From: an uncultured Eubacterium sp.
GTDB taxonomy: Bacteria > Bacillota > Clostridia > Lachnospirales > Lachnospiraceae
Direction: 5' to 3'
Assembly: GCA_910577225.1 (NCBI GenBank)
Contig: CAJTMV010000011.1
Span: 1 to 64,000 of the forward strand
DNA: 64,000 nucleotides
The position numbers and the translations under genes are program-made. Below the pieces are notes generated by a model that worked only from the letters and a program-made list of their open reading frames with translations, did no database searches and was not told where the DNA came from. This document shows positions 7,304 through 15,100 of this stretch, one piece after another. The number at the start of each line of letters is the position of its first letter. Position 1 is the stretch's first letter.

Positions 7304-7338
7304 AATAGCAACAACAGAAAGAAAGGAGACTGTCCCGA

Positions 7339-7848
7339 ATGCTTAATGAAAATATCAAAGCAATCAGAAAATCAAAAGGACTTTCACAACAGGAGCTTGC
7401 TGTCAGGCTGAATGTGGTGCGGCAAACCGTTTCCAAATGGGAACAGGGACTGTCCGTTCCCGATTCCGATATGTTGATCTCTATATCGGAAACGCTTGAA
7501 ACACCTGTAAGTACGCTGCTTGGCGAAAACGTTATTGAGTCGGACGCTGACGGTTTAAAGGCGATTTCCGCAAAGCTGGAGGTGATAAACCTGCAGCTTG
7601 CGCAGAGAAAAACTACAGGGAAAAGAATACTGCACGGGTTTCTTATCGCATTATGCGCAGTCATAGCGGTAATTTTTTCAATTTTACTGGCATTAGAAAG
7701 TCCTTATACCGGGTGGGATTACAGCGATCCTGAAACCGCCGTTTTCGGAGCCGCATTTCACCTGTTTGAATGGCTGTTTGTCAGAGCTGCACCGATGATC
7801 CTTGTGGGTGCGATGATTGGAATTTTATTAATACGTAAAAAAGACTAA
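7339..7848 (+). CDS. XRE-family regulator with a C-terminal membrane domain
   Basis: A 169-residue protein. Residues 1-62 form a classical Cro/C1 domain (MLNENIKAIRKSKGLSQQEL, then VRQTVSKWEQGLSVPD). The C-terminal half has two membrane segments (FLIALCAVIAVIFSILLAL at about 98-116 and ILVGAMIGILLI near the end). Such membrane-tethered XRE proteins are common in Clostridia and often regulate a neighbouring transporter or respond at the envelope. Here the neighbours give no clear target. AAAGGAG precedes the ATG, and the promoter carries an inverted repeat suggesting self-control. Confidence 0.85.
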   Translation: MLNENIKAIRKSKGLSQQELAVRLNVVRQTVSKWEQGLSVPDSDMLISISETLETPVSTLLGENVIESDADGLKAISAKLEVINLQLAQRKTTGKRILHGFLIALCAVIAVIFSILLALESPYTGWDYSDPETAVFGAAFHLFEWLFVRAAPMILVGAMIGILLIRKKD

Positions 7849-7921
7849 GAAGATTTTCCAGTGGGCGGTCCGGACCACCGGCAGAGCCGGTGGTCAGCCG
7901 CGCAGTTCTGCAATCGCGCGT

Positions 7922-9076
7922 TTATCTGGAGGAATGAAAGACTTGCTGCGCTTTTTTCATATTTTCACGAATCGGAACCCGGAACGGACAGCGGGTTTCA
8001 CATGCGCCGCATGCGGTGCACGCGTCAGCATGATGTTCCAGTGCCGCGTAATGTTCTCTCACCGTTTCTGGTACCATCTTTTGCGCAATTGTGAGGTTTA
8101 AAAACTTTGTCACAGAGGCGATGTCTATGTTCTGCGGACATGGCGCGCAGTGACTGCAGTACATACAGTGGCCTTCCCAGCTGATATTTGGGAACGCAGC
8201 GAGCGCGGGCGCATAATCTTTTTCTTCGGCAGAGGCAGTTTCATAGGAAACGCATTGTTCCAGCTGTTCTGCGGAATGGACGCCTGCCAGTACGGTTGCC
8301 ACAGCCGGACGGGTGAGGGCATAATGCAGGCACTGATGGGCGCTTAGCGCTTTTCCGGCAGGGGAAAGCGCGGCGTCTAACAGGTCGCCGCCGCCAAACG
8401 CTTTCATTACAGTGATGCCAACGCCAAGTGTCTGGCATGTTTCATAGAGCTCCTGACGCTGCGGATCCATATTGATGAGCGGATTTTTGTATTTTTCCTC
8501 GTTCCAGAGCTCGTTTACGTCTTCGCTGGCGGGCTGCAGGTCATAACATGGATTTACGCTGAACATCAGCACTTCGATATGGCCGGTATGTACAGCGGCA
8601 AGCGCGACCTGCGGATTATGACTGCTGAGTCCGATATGACGGATGCGGCCCTGGTTTTTCAGCTCTATGGCATATGACAAAATGCCGTTTTTTATAATTG
8701 CGTCCCAGTCCGACAGGGAATCACAGTAGTGAATCATGCCAACATCGATATCATCGGTCTGCAGCAGACGCATCATTTCTTCAAATCCTTCCCGGACTTC
8801 GCGCAGATCGCGGCTTCTCTTATATTGCGCATCCTTCCAGATGGAGCAAAGGTGCGACTGCACGATAAATTTTTCCCTGCGTCCGGCCATTGCATGTCCG
8901 ACAGCTTCCCGGACACGAGGATCGGAAGCGTAGAGGTCGAAATAGTTGATGCCATAAGATTCGGCTTTATCCAACAGTTCTTTTGTCATCTGATATTCAT
9001 TTTTACTAAATCCTTCGCAGCCCATGCCGATTTCACTGACCAGCAGGCCAGTGTTTCCTAATGGTTTGTAGTTCAT
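7922..9076 (-). CDS. Aldo/keto reductase with two C-terminal 4Fe-4S clusters
   Basis: A 384-residue cytosolic oxidoreductase. It opens MNYKPLGNTGLLVSEIGMGC. The TIM-barrel domain (about 1-280) shows the aldo/keto reductase pattern with INYFDLYASDP, VGMIHYCD and GLSSHNPQVA. The tail carries ferredoxin motifs: CMYCSHCAPCP (about 307-317) and CTACGACETRCPF (about 355-367), each C-x2-C-x2-C-x3-C-P. Members of this group are proposed NAD(P)H- or ferredoxin-linked reductases; the substrate is not known. It is transcribed alone. The start has GAAAGGAAATCC before ATG on the minus strand. Confidence 0.88.
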   Translation of the reverse strand: MNYKPLGNTGLLVSEIGMGCEGFSKNEYQMTKELLDKAESYGINYFDLYASDPRVREAVGHAMAGRREKFIVQSHLCSIWKDAQYKRSRDLREVREGFEEMMRLLQTDDIDVGMIHYCDSLSDWDAIIKNGILSYAIELKNQGRIRHIGLSSHNPQVALAAVHTGHIEVLMFSVNPCYDLQPASEDVNELWNEEKYKNPLINMDPQRQELYETCQTLGVGITVMKAFGGGDLLDAALSPAGKALSAHQCLHYALTRPAVATVLAGVHSAEQLEQCVSYETASAEEKDYAPALAAFPNISWEGHCMYCSHCAPCPQNIDIASVTKFLNLTIAQKMVPETVREHYAALEHHADACTACGACETRCPFRVPIRENMKKAQQVFHSSR

Positions 9077-9223
9077 GTGGATTTCCTTTCTGATCGTTAT
9101 CTGATAAAACGAACACCTGTTACTTTTGTATGAAAATATAAGAATCGTATATTTTAAATTTATTTTAAGATAAATCGTTTGGAATGTCTATGGAATCGGT
9201 TAAATTTATATAACAGTTCCAGA

Positions 9224-9385
9224 CACGCGTTACGGTTCACACCAGGGGGTGCATTTACTGCATAACCCGTAAGAATGCGTAAATTCAGCCAGGAGTAAAT
9301 GCAGACCTTCGCCGCAGGTGAACTTTCCATGGGCTGCATTCAGTTGCTGTGAGCATCGAAGGCGTGAACAGCAACACAGATATCG
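9224..9385. repeat. Structured intergenic segment of about 160 bp with inverted-repeat ends
   Basis: The ends are complementary with mismatches (GCGTTACGGTTCAC near 9228 against GTGAACAGCAACAC near 9365). Inside lies an exact hairpin (GTTGCTGT 9343-9350, ACAGCAAC 9368-9375). No coding frame or promoter explains it. It resembles the non-coding interspersed repeats of Lachnospiraceae genomes, but only one copy is in this window. Confidence 0.4.
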
Positions 9386-9446
9386 TTTGCCCGGCGCCAA
9401 TTATGAGATATATCTTGTGGGAACCGTGAAAATGCAGTAAAATAAA

Positions 9447-9551
9447 AAAGCGAAAGCTGCGGCCGAAAGCAGCAGAATGAGAAAGCAAAAGCCGGAGCCG
9501 AAAGCGGCAAAATGAAAAAGTATAAACCGGAACCGAAAGCGGCAAAATTAA
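9447..9551. repeat. Three 35-bp imperfect tandem repeats
   Basis: The motif (G/A)CCGAAAGC recurs at 9462, 9497 and 9532, exactly 35 bases apart, each followed by (A/G)GC(A/G)(A/G)AAT(G/T)A. The period is not a multiple of three, which argues against coding. The array ends about 20 bases before the start of the DsbA-like gene. Confidence 0.85.
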
Positions 9552-9572
9552 AAACGAAAGACGGAGGAAACT

Positions 9573-10106
9573 ATGAAAAAGAAGCTGTGCGTTTATTTTG
9601 ATTATACATGTCCCTATTGTTATCACGGTATGACAGATCTGTTGTCGCTGCTTCCTCAATATCCGGAGCTGACAGTAGAATGGATCCCGTGTGAAGCGCA
9701 TCCGTTTCCGGAATCTGCATGGGTACACAGCAGACTGGCCAGTCAGATGATGCTTGCAGCCGCAGAAAACGGCGCGGATCTGATCCGGTTTCATCAGGAA
9801 GTATTGGAAGCCTGTTTTGTCAAACATCTGCGGATAGATGACAAAGATCTGCTGTTGGATATTGCACAAAAATGCGGCGCTGACGGGAAGAAACTGACTT
9901 TGGACTGGGAAAATGCCAGATATGAACAAAGAGTGGAGGATCATAATCGTCTCGTGTGGGAAACGTTAACGCTTGAAGCAGTACCGTGTTATCAGAGCGG
10001 CAGTTATTTTTTAAAATCACATGAGGATGTGAGGATTCCAAAAGAAAGACTGAAAACTTTTTTGGATCATGTTGCTGAGAAAGAAGCAGAGAGCGCCGGA
10101 TGGTAA
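9573..10106 (+). CDS. DsbA/FrnE-family thioredoxin-fold protein
   Basis: A 177-residue protein starting MKKKLCVYFDYTCPYCYHGM. CPYC at about residues 13-16 is the redox or substrate site of the DsbA-like clan that includes FrnE and 2-hydroxychromene-2-carboxylate isomerases. A helical insert follows, and the cis-proline region appears as LTLEAVPCYQSGSYFL. There is no signal peptide, so it acts in the cytoplasm, probably as a thiol-disulfide oxidoreductase or glutathione-transferase-like enzyme. GGAGG lies before the ATG. The metallophosphoesterase starts 46 bases later on the same strand, and the two may be cotranscribed. Family call firm, substrate unknown. Confidence 0.82.
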   Translation: MKKKLCVYFDYTCPYCYHGMTDLLSLLPQYPELTVEWIPCEAHPFPESAWVHSRLASQMMLAAAENGADLIRFHQEVLEACFVKHLRIDDKDLLLDIAQKCGADGKKLTLDWENARYEQRVEDHNRLVWETLTLEAVPCYQSGSYFLKSHEDVRIPKERLKTFLDHVAEKEAESAGW

Positions 10107-10152
10107 AATAAGGCGAAACGATCGGGACATATGTTGAAATGCGGGGGAAAAG

Positions 10153-11280
10153 ATGATTTTATTTTTAGGCTTTGCGGGAATGCTGATAATACCGCTTGGT
10201 ATTTATCTGTATTTTTTTATTCAAAGATTTTTAGGGATTTTTTGGGACAGCCAGAGGCTGCGTTTGAGAAAAATCATATCGGCTGTCGCTGCAGCCGCAG
10301 CGGCGGCAGGGGCCGTCAACCTGTTTGGACTTTGGGCACTGCTTGTGTTTTATACTGCAGCAGCCGGCATAGCGACTGATATTATACGGTATGGTTTCAG
10401 GAAGGCGGGACGCCCGTGGAACCGGACTTTTGATCTGATCTGGCGCAGCGGGATATTTGCGTTTGCAGTTACTGCTGTCATTACGGGTTATGCTTATGTT
10501 AATATGCATCGGGTGACGGTTGCGGATTATACCATACAGACAAAAAAGCCGATTCGTGAACAGGGGTATCGGGTTGTATTTTTATCGGATCTGCATTTTG
10601 GAACGACGATGGATTTGGAAAAACTGCAGGATTACTGCGAACAAATGGAACAAAAACAGCCGGATCTTGTCGTGCTTGGCGGAGACATTGTAGATGAAAA
10701 GACGTCGCTGCAGGAAGTCAAAGAAGCGTTTGGAGCACTGGCAAAGATTTCGAGTACATTTGGGACATTTTATGTCTACGGAAATCATGACAAAGGACGG
10801 TATTCGAATACGTGTGATTTTACGGAATCTCAGCTGGCACAAACGATTGAAGATTCCGGTATTGTGATTTTGGAAGATGATGCGGTTTTATTAAATGAGG
10901 AATTATCTATAACCGGACGACGGGACCGGTCGGATGGTTCGCGTACAGGAGGGTTTCGGAACGCATCAGCGGATCTGATAAAAGAACTGCCGCCGACGGC
11001 TTTTCATATGCTGGCAGATCATCAGCCGCGCGATATGGAGGAGAACGCGTCGGCGGGATATGACCTGATGCTGTCCGGACATACGCATGCAGGGCAGATG
11101 TGGCCGGTTGGTCTGGTTACGGAATTATTTGATAAAAGTACGGTAAACTATGGGCAAAAATCATTTGGGGATCTGCAGCTGATTGTTTCGTCCGGAATTG
11201 CCGGGTGGGGATATCCGTTACGAACGGGAAAACATAGCGAATATGTAGTGATTTCGATTGAAAATGCGAATGTGGGTTAG
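10153..11280 (+). CDS. Membrane-bound metallophosphoesterase (YaeI/YkuE type)
   Basis: A 375-residue protein. Three or four hydrophobic segments occupy residues 1-120. The calcineurin-like phosphoesterase domain follows, with all metal motifs in order: FLSDLHFG (about 144), LGGDIVD (about 175), YGNHDKG (about 209), MLADHQP (about 286) and LSGHTHAGQMW (about 306). The enzyme uses two metal ions to hydrolyse phosphomonoesters or diesters. YkuE/YaeI relatives act on lipid phosphates or UDP-sugar lipids at the membrane, but the substrate here is not determined. It lies downstream of the DsbA-like gene. The stop codon abuts a dispersed hairpin repeat. Confidence 0.88.
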   Translation: MILFLGFAGMLIIPLGIYLYFFIQRFLGIFWDSQRLRLRKIISAVAAAAAAAGAVNLFGLWALLVFYTAAAGIATDIIRYGFRKAGRPWNRTFDLIWRSGIFAFAVTAVITGYAYVNMHRVTVADYTIQTKKPIREQGYRVVFLSDLHFGTTMDLEKLQDYCEQMEQKQPDLVVLGGDIVDEKTSLQEVKEAFGALAKISSTFGTFYVYGNHDKGRYSNTCDFTESQLAQTIEDSGIVILEDDAVLLNEELSITGRRDRSDGSRTGGFRNASADLIKELPPTAFHMLADHQPRDMEENASAGYDLMLSGHTHAGQMWPVGLVTELFDKSTVNYGQKSFGDLQLIVSSGIAGWGYPLRTGKHSEYVVISIENANVG

Positions 11281-11312
11281 AGCGTGTCTTCGAAATGCGT
11301 AAAAGACGCGCT
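11281..11312. repeat. Dispersed hairpin repeat, AGCGTGTCT family (copy 1)
   Basis: AGCGTGTCTT (11281-11290) pairs with AAGACGCGCT (11303-11312) with one G-T wobble. The same arms recur around 20760-20798 and 37844-37914, each time directly after a stop codon. Confidence 0.6.
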
Positions 11313-11378
11313 TCGGGTCATGCATATTTTTCCGATTTCGGCATAAAATAAAATAAGCAGAGAACGGAGAGACATCCC

Positions 11379-11825
11379 ATGAGTGCAAAGACAAGAATCG
11401 TTGTGTTACATATGAGAGAGGTAATCTATACCGTAATATTCGCATTACTTGCGATTTTACTCATTCTGCTGCTGGTCTTCATGTTTCGTTCCGGTAAAAA
11501 AGGCGACGGACTGCAGGAAACGATGAAATATGCGTCAGGCGTCTATACGTCGTCCATTGTGCTCAACAACCAGACGATGGATCTGAAAGTTGTCGTGGAC
11601 GATAACCGGATTAACGCGATTTCTCTGGATAATCTGGATGAAACGACAGCCGCTATGTATCCGCTGATGCAGCCGGCACTGGACAATATCAGTCAGCAGA
11701 TCTATGAAAAACAGTCTACGGAAGGAATTACCTATGAAGAAGCAAATCAGTATACGTCTGTCGTATTACTGAACGCGATCGAAGATGCTCTTTCAAGGGC
11801 AAAAGCCGAAGAGAGCGATCCCTGA
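11379..11825 (+). CDS. Small membrane-anchored protein with an FMN-bind-like domain
   Basis: A 148-residue protein with one N-terminal membrane segment (VIFALLAILLILLLVFMF, about 18-35), then an external domain with ASGVYTSSIVLNN, MDLKVVVDDNRINAISLDN and two helices. The G-x-Y-x-S-x-x pattern with the alternating strand V-V-V-D-D-x-x-I recalls the FMN_bind fold of flavin-linked electron-transfer subunits, but the flavinylation motif is not seen. GGAGAG lies 8 bases before ATG 11379. It is followed by a strong terminator. Function unknown; the fold assignment is tentative. Confidence 0.6.
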   Translation: MSAKTRIVVLHMREVIYTVIFALLAILLILLLVFMFRSGKKGDGLQETMKYASGVYTSSIVLNNQTMDLKVVVDDNRINAISLDNLDETTAAMYPLMQPALDNISQQIYEKQSTEGITYEEANQYTSVVLLNAIEDALSRAKAEESDP

Positions 11826-11850
11826 ACGAATGAGAGAAAGCGGCAGAAAG

Positions 11851-11890
11851 GCGGGCTGAAAACAGCGATTATTTTTCAGACCCGCTTTTT
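11851..11890 (+). terminator. Rho-independent terminator
   Basis: GCGGGCTGAAAA (11851-11862) pairs with TTTTCAGACCCGC, with one mismatch, and is followed by TTTTT at 11886-11890. It ends the 11379 transcript. Confidence 0.85.
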
Positions 11891-12168
11891 GCGTGCGAAT
11901 CATTACAAACAGATTCGGATATGGTTATGGTACATAATGTTTGCGGATGTTTTGCAGTTTATGATCCTGTATGGTTAAAACATAAGGGATATCGGCACGG
12001 ATATCTTCCCGTTCTTTTTACGTATCTGAGCGGACGGTATCTGTACAGGTTTATAATTGTCAGACCAGTCTAAAAGAATGCGGCAACAGTCTTCGCAATG
12101 AATAGAACGTTGCAGGGACAGAAAATGAGCATATTTCATAAAAAATCAGATAAAAAACTGTAAAAATA
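11891..12168. other. Gene-free leader region upstream of the 5'-nucleotidase
   Basis: No open frame with a ribosome site is seen. The sequence becomes AT-rich toward 12168, where the conserved regulatory block begins. I found no riboswitch pattern that I recognise. Confidence 0.4.
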
Positions 12169-12209
12169 CAACAAATTTTTGGGAAATGCTAAAAAAGGGA
12201 CACTGGTCC
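12169..12209. promoter_or_regulatory. Putative operator block shared with the nucleoside importer
   Basis: CAACAAATTTTTGG (12169 on) is followed 29 bases later by the palindrome-like GGACACTGGTCC (12198-12209). The importer upstream region has the same arrangement (14888 and 14918). The site lies 68 bases before the 5'-nucleotidase start. Confidence 0.5.
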
Positions 12210-12276
12210 TGTTCTATTTTGGGAAAATATGACATGATTTTATTATCATTTTTACGAGAAACGAAGGAGGAGCAAC

Positions 12277-14574
12277 ATGAGGAAAAGCAGAACGAAATTA
12301 TTGGCAGTTCTGCTGTCTGCAGCGCTGGCAATACCGGCATCTGTACCGGCAGCAGACAGGGTGCAGGCGGCAGAAGATCAAAAGCAGATTCAGATTCTTG
12401 CGACAAGCGATCTGCATGGCAAGTTTGTAGCTTATGATTACGCAGTGAATGAAGAGAGCAAAAGCGGCAGTGTGGCACAGGTGGGAACGCTGATTAAGCA
12501 AAGAAGGAACGATCAGACCGTGCTGATCGATGTGGGGGATACGATCGAGAGCAACTCAGCCAGCCTGTTTTTTGATGAAGAAGTCCATCCGATGATGGCA
12601 GGATTTAATCTGCTTAAATATGACGTATGGGTAGCAGGCAATCATGAATTTAACTATGGCATCGACACGCTGTTAAAAACGGCGGCGCAGTTTACCGGCG
12701 CGTTTTTGTGCGGAAATGTCTATAACAAAGAGAACCAGGCGATTGGCGACGCCTATAAGCTGATCGAAAAGGACGGCGTTAAAATTGCCGTTATTGGATA
12801 TGTAACGCCGAATATTACACATTGGGACGCGGAAAATCTGAAAGAATATAAAGTGACCAATCCGTTAGAAAGCGGCGAAATGAAACAAATGGTAGAAAAG
12901 GCCAAAAGCGAAGCAGATATTATCGTAGCTGCACTGCACATGGGCGTGGAAGGCGAATTTGATCTGAAAGGTTCGGGCGCGCAGGATTATGCAGAGGCAT
13001 TTCCGGATATCGACGTAATTTTGGCGTCTCATGGTCATGAAGAAGTCAACGAGACAAAGAACGGCGTTCTGATCGTGGAAAATAAAAGTCAGGGACAGAC
13101 GCTGGCAGACGTGGATATCTCTGTAAAACCAGACGGAAACGGCGGATATGAGGTTACGGAGAAAAAAGCGGAAATCGTGGCTGCAAAAGATGCAGAACCG
13201 GATGCTGAGATTACAGAAGCGCTGGCAAAATATGACGCGCGTGCAAAAGAAGATGCGCAGACAGTTGTCGGCGAATTAAAAGGCGGCGATCTGGTGCCGG
13301 AGACAGAGATACCTGGTATTACCCAGTCGCAGATTCAGGAAACCGCAATGATCAATCTGATCAATCAGGCGCAGCTGTATTATGGAGAAGCGGACGTGTC
13401 TGCGGCAGCGGTATTCAGCTCTTCCGCAAATATGAAAGAGGGAAAAATTAAAAAATGCGATATGTCTTTGATTTATAAATTTGACAACACGCTGTATCGG
13501 CTGGAAGTAACCGGAAAACAGTTAAAGCAGTATATGGAATGGTCTGCGGCATATTACAATACTTATAAAGACGGCGATCTGACGATTTCCTTTAATGAGA
13601 ATATGAGAAGCTATCTGTATGATATGTTTGGAGGCGTCAAATATCAGATCGATATATCGAAAGAACCGGGCAGCCGGATTCAGAACCTTACCAGAATGGA
13701 TGGCACGCCGATTGCAGATACAGACACACTCGTACTTGCTGTAAACAATTATCGTGCAAATTCTCAGCTGCTGACTTATGGCAGCGTATTTTCAGAGGAA
13801 AAAGGAGACACGCTTCCAAAATTACTGGAAAAAGACGTGATGGCTGGCGAAGCAGTCCGCGGTATGATTGGAAAATGGATTATAGAAAAAAATAACGGCG
13901 TGATTCAGCCGGAATTAAGCGGCAATTGGGAAATTATCGGAAATAACTGGAACCCGGCGCTGCATGAAAAGGCTGCGCAGCTTGTCAAAGAGGAAAAGAT
14001 TAGCATTCCGACTTCGTCAGACGGAAGAACGGACAATGTAAAATCGGTAACAGTGGATGATCTGAAAGATCACGTATCGATCATAAAAACAGAACTGGAT
14101 GCGAATGGAGGCACGTCAGATACTGCGTATTACGCAGAGGAAGGACAGGCTTATGGCAGTCTGCCGACGCCTGTCAGAGATGGATATCAGTTTACCGGAT
14201 GGTATACAAAAAAGAGCGGCGGTACAAAAGTAACAGAAAGTACAAAAGCGAAAGCAGGCACACTTTATGCACAGTGGACCGCTAAAACGAGCGCTCCTGA
14301 TAAGGTGTCCATAAAGAAACTCAAAGCGGGTACGAAGAGCTTTAAGGTAACGTACGGTAAAGTAAAGGGCGCGAAAGGTTACAGAATCGAGTATGCTTTG
14401 AACAAGAGTTTCCAAAACTCCAAAAAAGTATATTCGGATCAGACGTCTGCAACAGTAAAAAAACTGAACAGTGGGAAGACCTATTATGTGCGTGTAAGGG
14501 CATATACGACTGATACAAATGCAAAGAAGGTATTTGGCAGGAACAGCAGCGTGAAAAAAGTAAAAGTAAATTAA
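12277..14574 (+). CDS. Secreted 5'-nucleotidase / 2',3'-cyclic phosphodiesterase family protein
   Basis: A 765-residue exported enzyme. A signal peptide (LLAVLLSAALAIPASVPA) precedes the calcineurin-like domain with ATSDLHGKF (about 42), LIDVGDTI (about 87), AGNHEFNYG (about 120), AALHMGVEGE and LASHGHEE. The 5'-nucleotidase C-terminal domain (about 345-540) holds the substrate part (VFSSSANMKEGKI, then FDNTLYRLEVTG). At about 610-665 lies a Listeria-Bacteroides repeat (LDANGGTSD, then GYQFTGWYTKKSGG and LYAQW), and the tail is fibronectin type III-like. It should release phosphate and nucleosides from external nucleotides, feeding the importer encoded next. GGAGGAGC lies before the ATG. No LPxTG is present; the tail modules may bind the surface. 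Confidence 0.9.
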   Translation: MRKSRTKLLAVLLSAALAIPASVPAADRVQAAEDQKQIQILATSDLHGKFVAYDYAVNEESKSGSVAQVGTLIKQRRNDQTVLIDVGDTIESNSASLFFDEEVHPMMAGFNLLKYDVWVAGNHEFNYGIDTLLKTAAQFTGAFLCGNVYNKENQAIGDAYKLIEKDGVKIAVIGYVTPNITHWDAENLKEYKVTNPLESGEMKQMVEKAKSEADIIVAALHMGVEGEFDLKGSGAQDYAEAFPDIDVILASHGHEEVNETKNGVLIVENKSQGQTLADVDISVKPDGNGGYEVTEKKAEIVAAKDAEPDAEITEALAKYDARAKEDAQTVVGELKGGDLVPETEIPGITQSQIQETAMINLINQAQLYYGEADVSAAAVFSSSANMKEGKIKKCDMSLIYKFDNTLYRLEVTGKQLKQYMEWSAAYYNTYKDGDLTISFNENMRSYLYDMFGGVKYQIDISKEPGSRIQNLTRMDGTPIADTDTLVLAVNNYRANSQLLTYGSVFSEEKGDTLPKLLEKDVMAGEAVRGMIGKWIIEKNNGVIQPELSGNWEIIGNNWNPALHEKAAQLVKEEKISIPTSSDGRTDNVKSVTVDDLKDHVSIIKTELDANGGTSDTAYYAEEGQAYGSLPTPVRDGYQFTGWYTKKSGGTKVTESTKAKAGTLYAQWTAKTSAPDKVSIKKLKAGTKSFKVTYGKVKGAKGYRIEYALNKSFQNSKKVYSDQTSATVKKLNSGKTYYVRVRAYTTDTNAKKVFGRNSSVKKVKVN

Positions 14575-14581
14575 ACATTCA

Positions 14582-14611
14582 CGGCGTGCCGGATAAGAAT
14601 CTGGCACGCCG
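14582..14611 (+). terminator. Hairpin after the 5'-nucleotidase
   Basis: CGGCGTGCC (14582-14590) pairs perfectly with GGCACGCCG (14603-14611) around a 12-base loop. The following sequence has only short T-runs, so termination efficiency is uncertain. Confidence 0.6.
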
Positions 14612-14887
14612 CGTTAAAAAGGCGGCGGCTTGTTTTGTTATATGCAAATTAGAAATCATATCCATTTTATCTGAATTATCCTGAATCATTCTGAAGGATA
14701 CAAAATCCATCCAGGCATTAAAACTTATCGAAAGACAGAAATATCCTGTCAGAGATCTGATACCAGAGAAAAATTTTGTAAAAAGGTTTGCATAATATTT
14801 CTCACGTGAATTTTTTTGGGGGATCGTGCATACCTAAAATCAGACTGTGTATATTGCACAATTATTTACAAATAATATGTACATAAG
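14612..14887. other. Gene-free stretch upstream of the nucleoside importer
   Basis: No coding frame with a start is visible. In related organisms a BMP-family nucleoside-binding lipoprotein gene often sits here; there is no trace of one. No purine riboswitch core was recognised. Confidence 0.4.
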
Positions 14888-14954
14888 CAACAATTTTTGG
14901 CTATTTTTAAGAAAACAGGACAAGTGTCCTATCTAAAAGGTGGGACATATGTCA
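14888..14954. promoter_or_regulatory. Putative operator block of the nucleoside operon
   Basis: CAACAATTTTTGG (14888-14900) is followed by the palindrome GGACAAGTGTCC (14918-14929) and by a second, nearly palindromic GGACATATGTCA (14943-14954), 25 bases further. The first two elements match the block at 12169-12209. The operon starts at 15101. Confidence 0.5.
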
Positions 14955-15100
14955 TTATTACGTTAGATATGACGGCGTTGTCAGTAACTATTGATAAAGA
15001 TCAGGGCTTATGAAAGAAAAGCATAAGCGAAATCAGATGATCGCAGATGAATAAAAGTTTTTTACCAGCAGGTGATCTGCAGGAGGGAGGAAGGTAAAGT

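Noticed and set aside
6966..7664. A 232-residue minus-strand frame covering the 42-bp repeats
   Set aside because: It runs antisense to the well-supported XRE gene at 7339, has no ribosome site, and its composition in that part mirrors the other strand.
9285..9944. A 219-residue minus-strand frame
   Set aside because: It is antisense to the DsbA-like gene and to non-coding repeats; it has no recognisable domain or start signal.
14612..15100. A purine riboswitch before the nucleoside importer
   Set aside because: The conserved riboswitch core sequences and three-way junction could not be found; only palindromic protein-type sites are visible.
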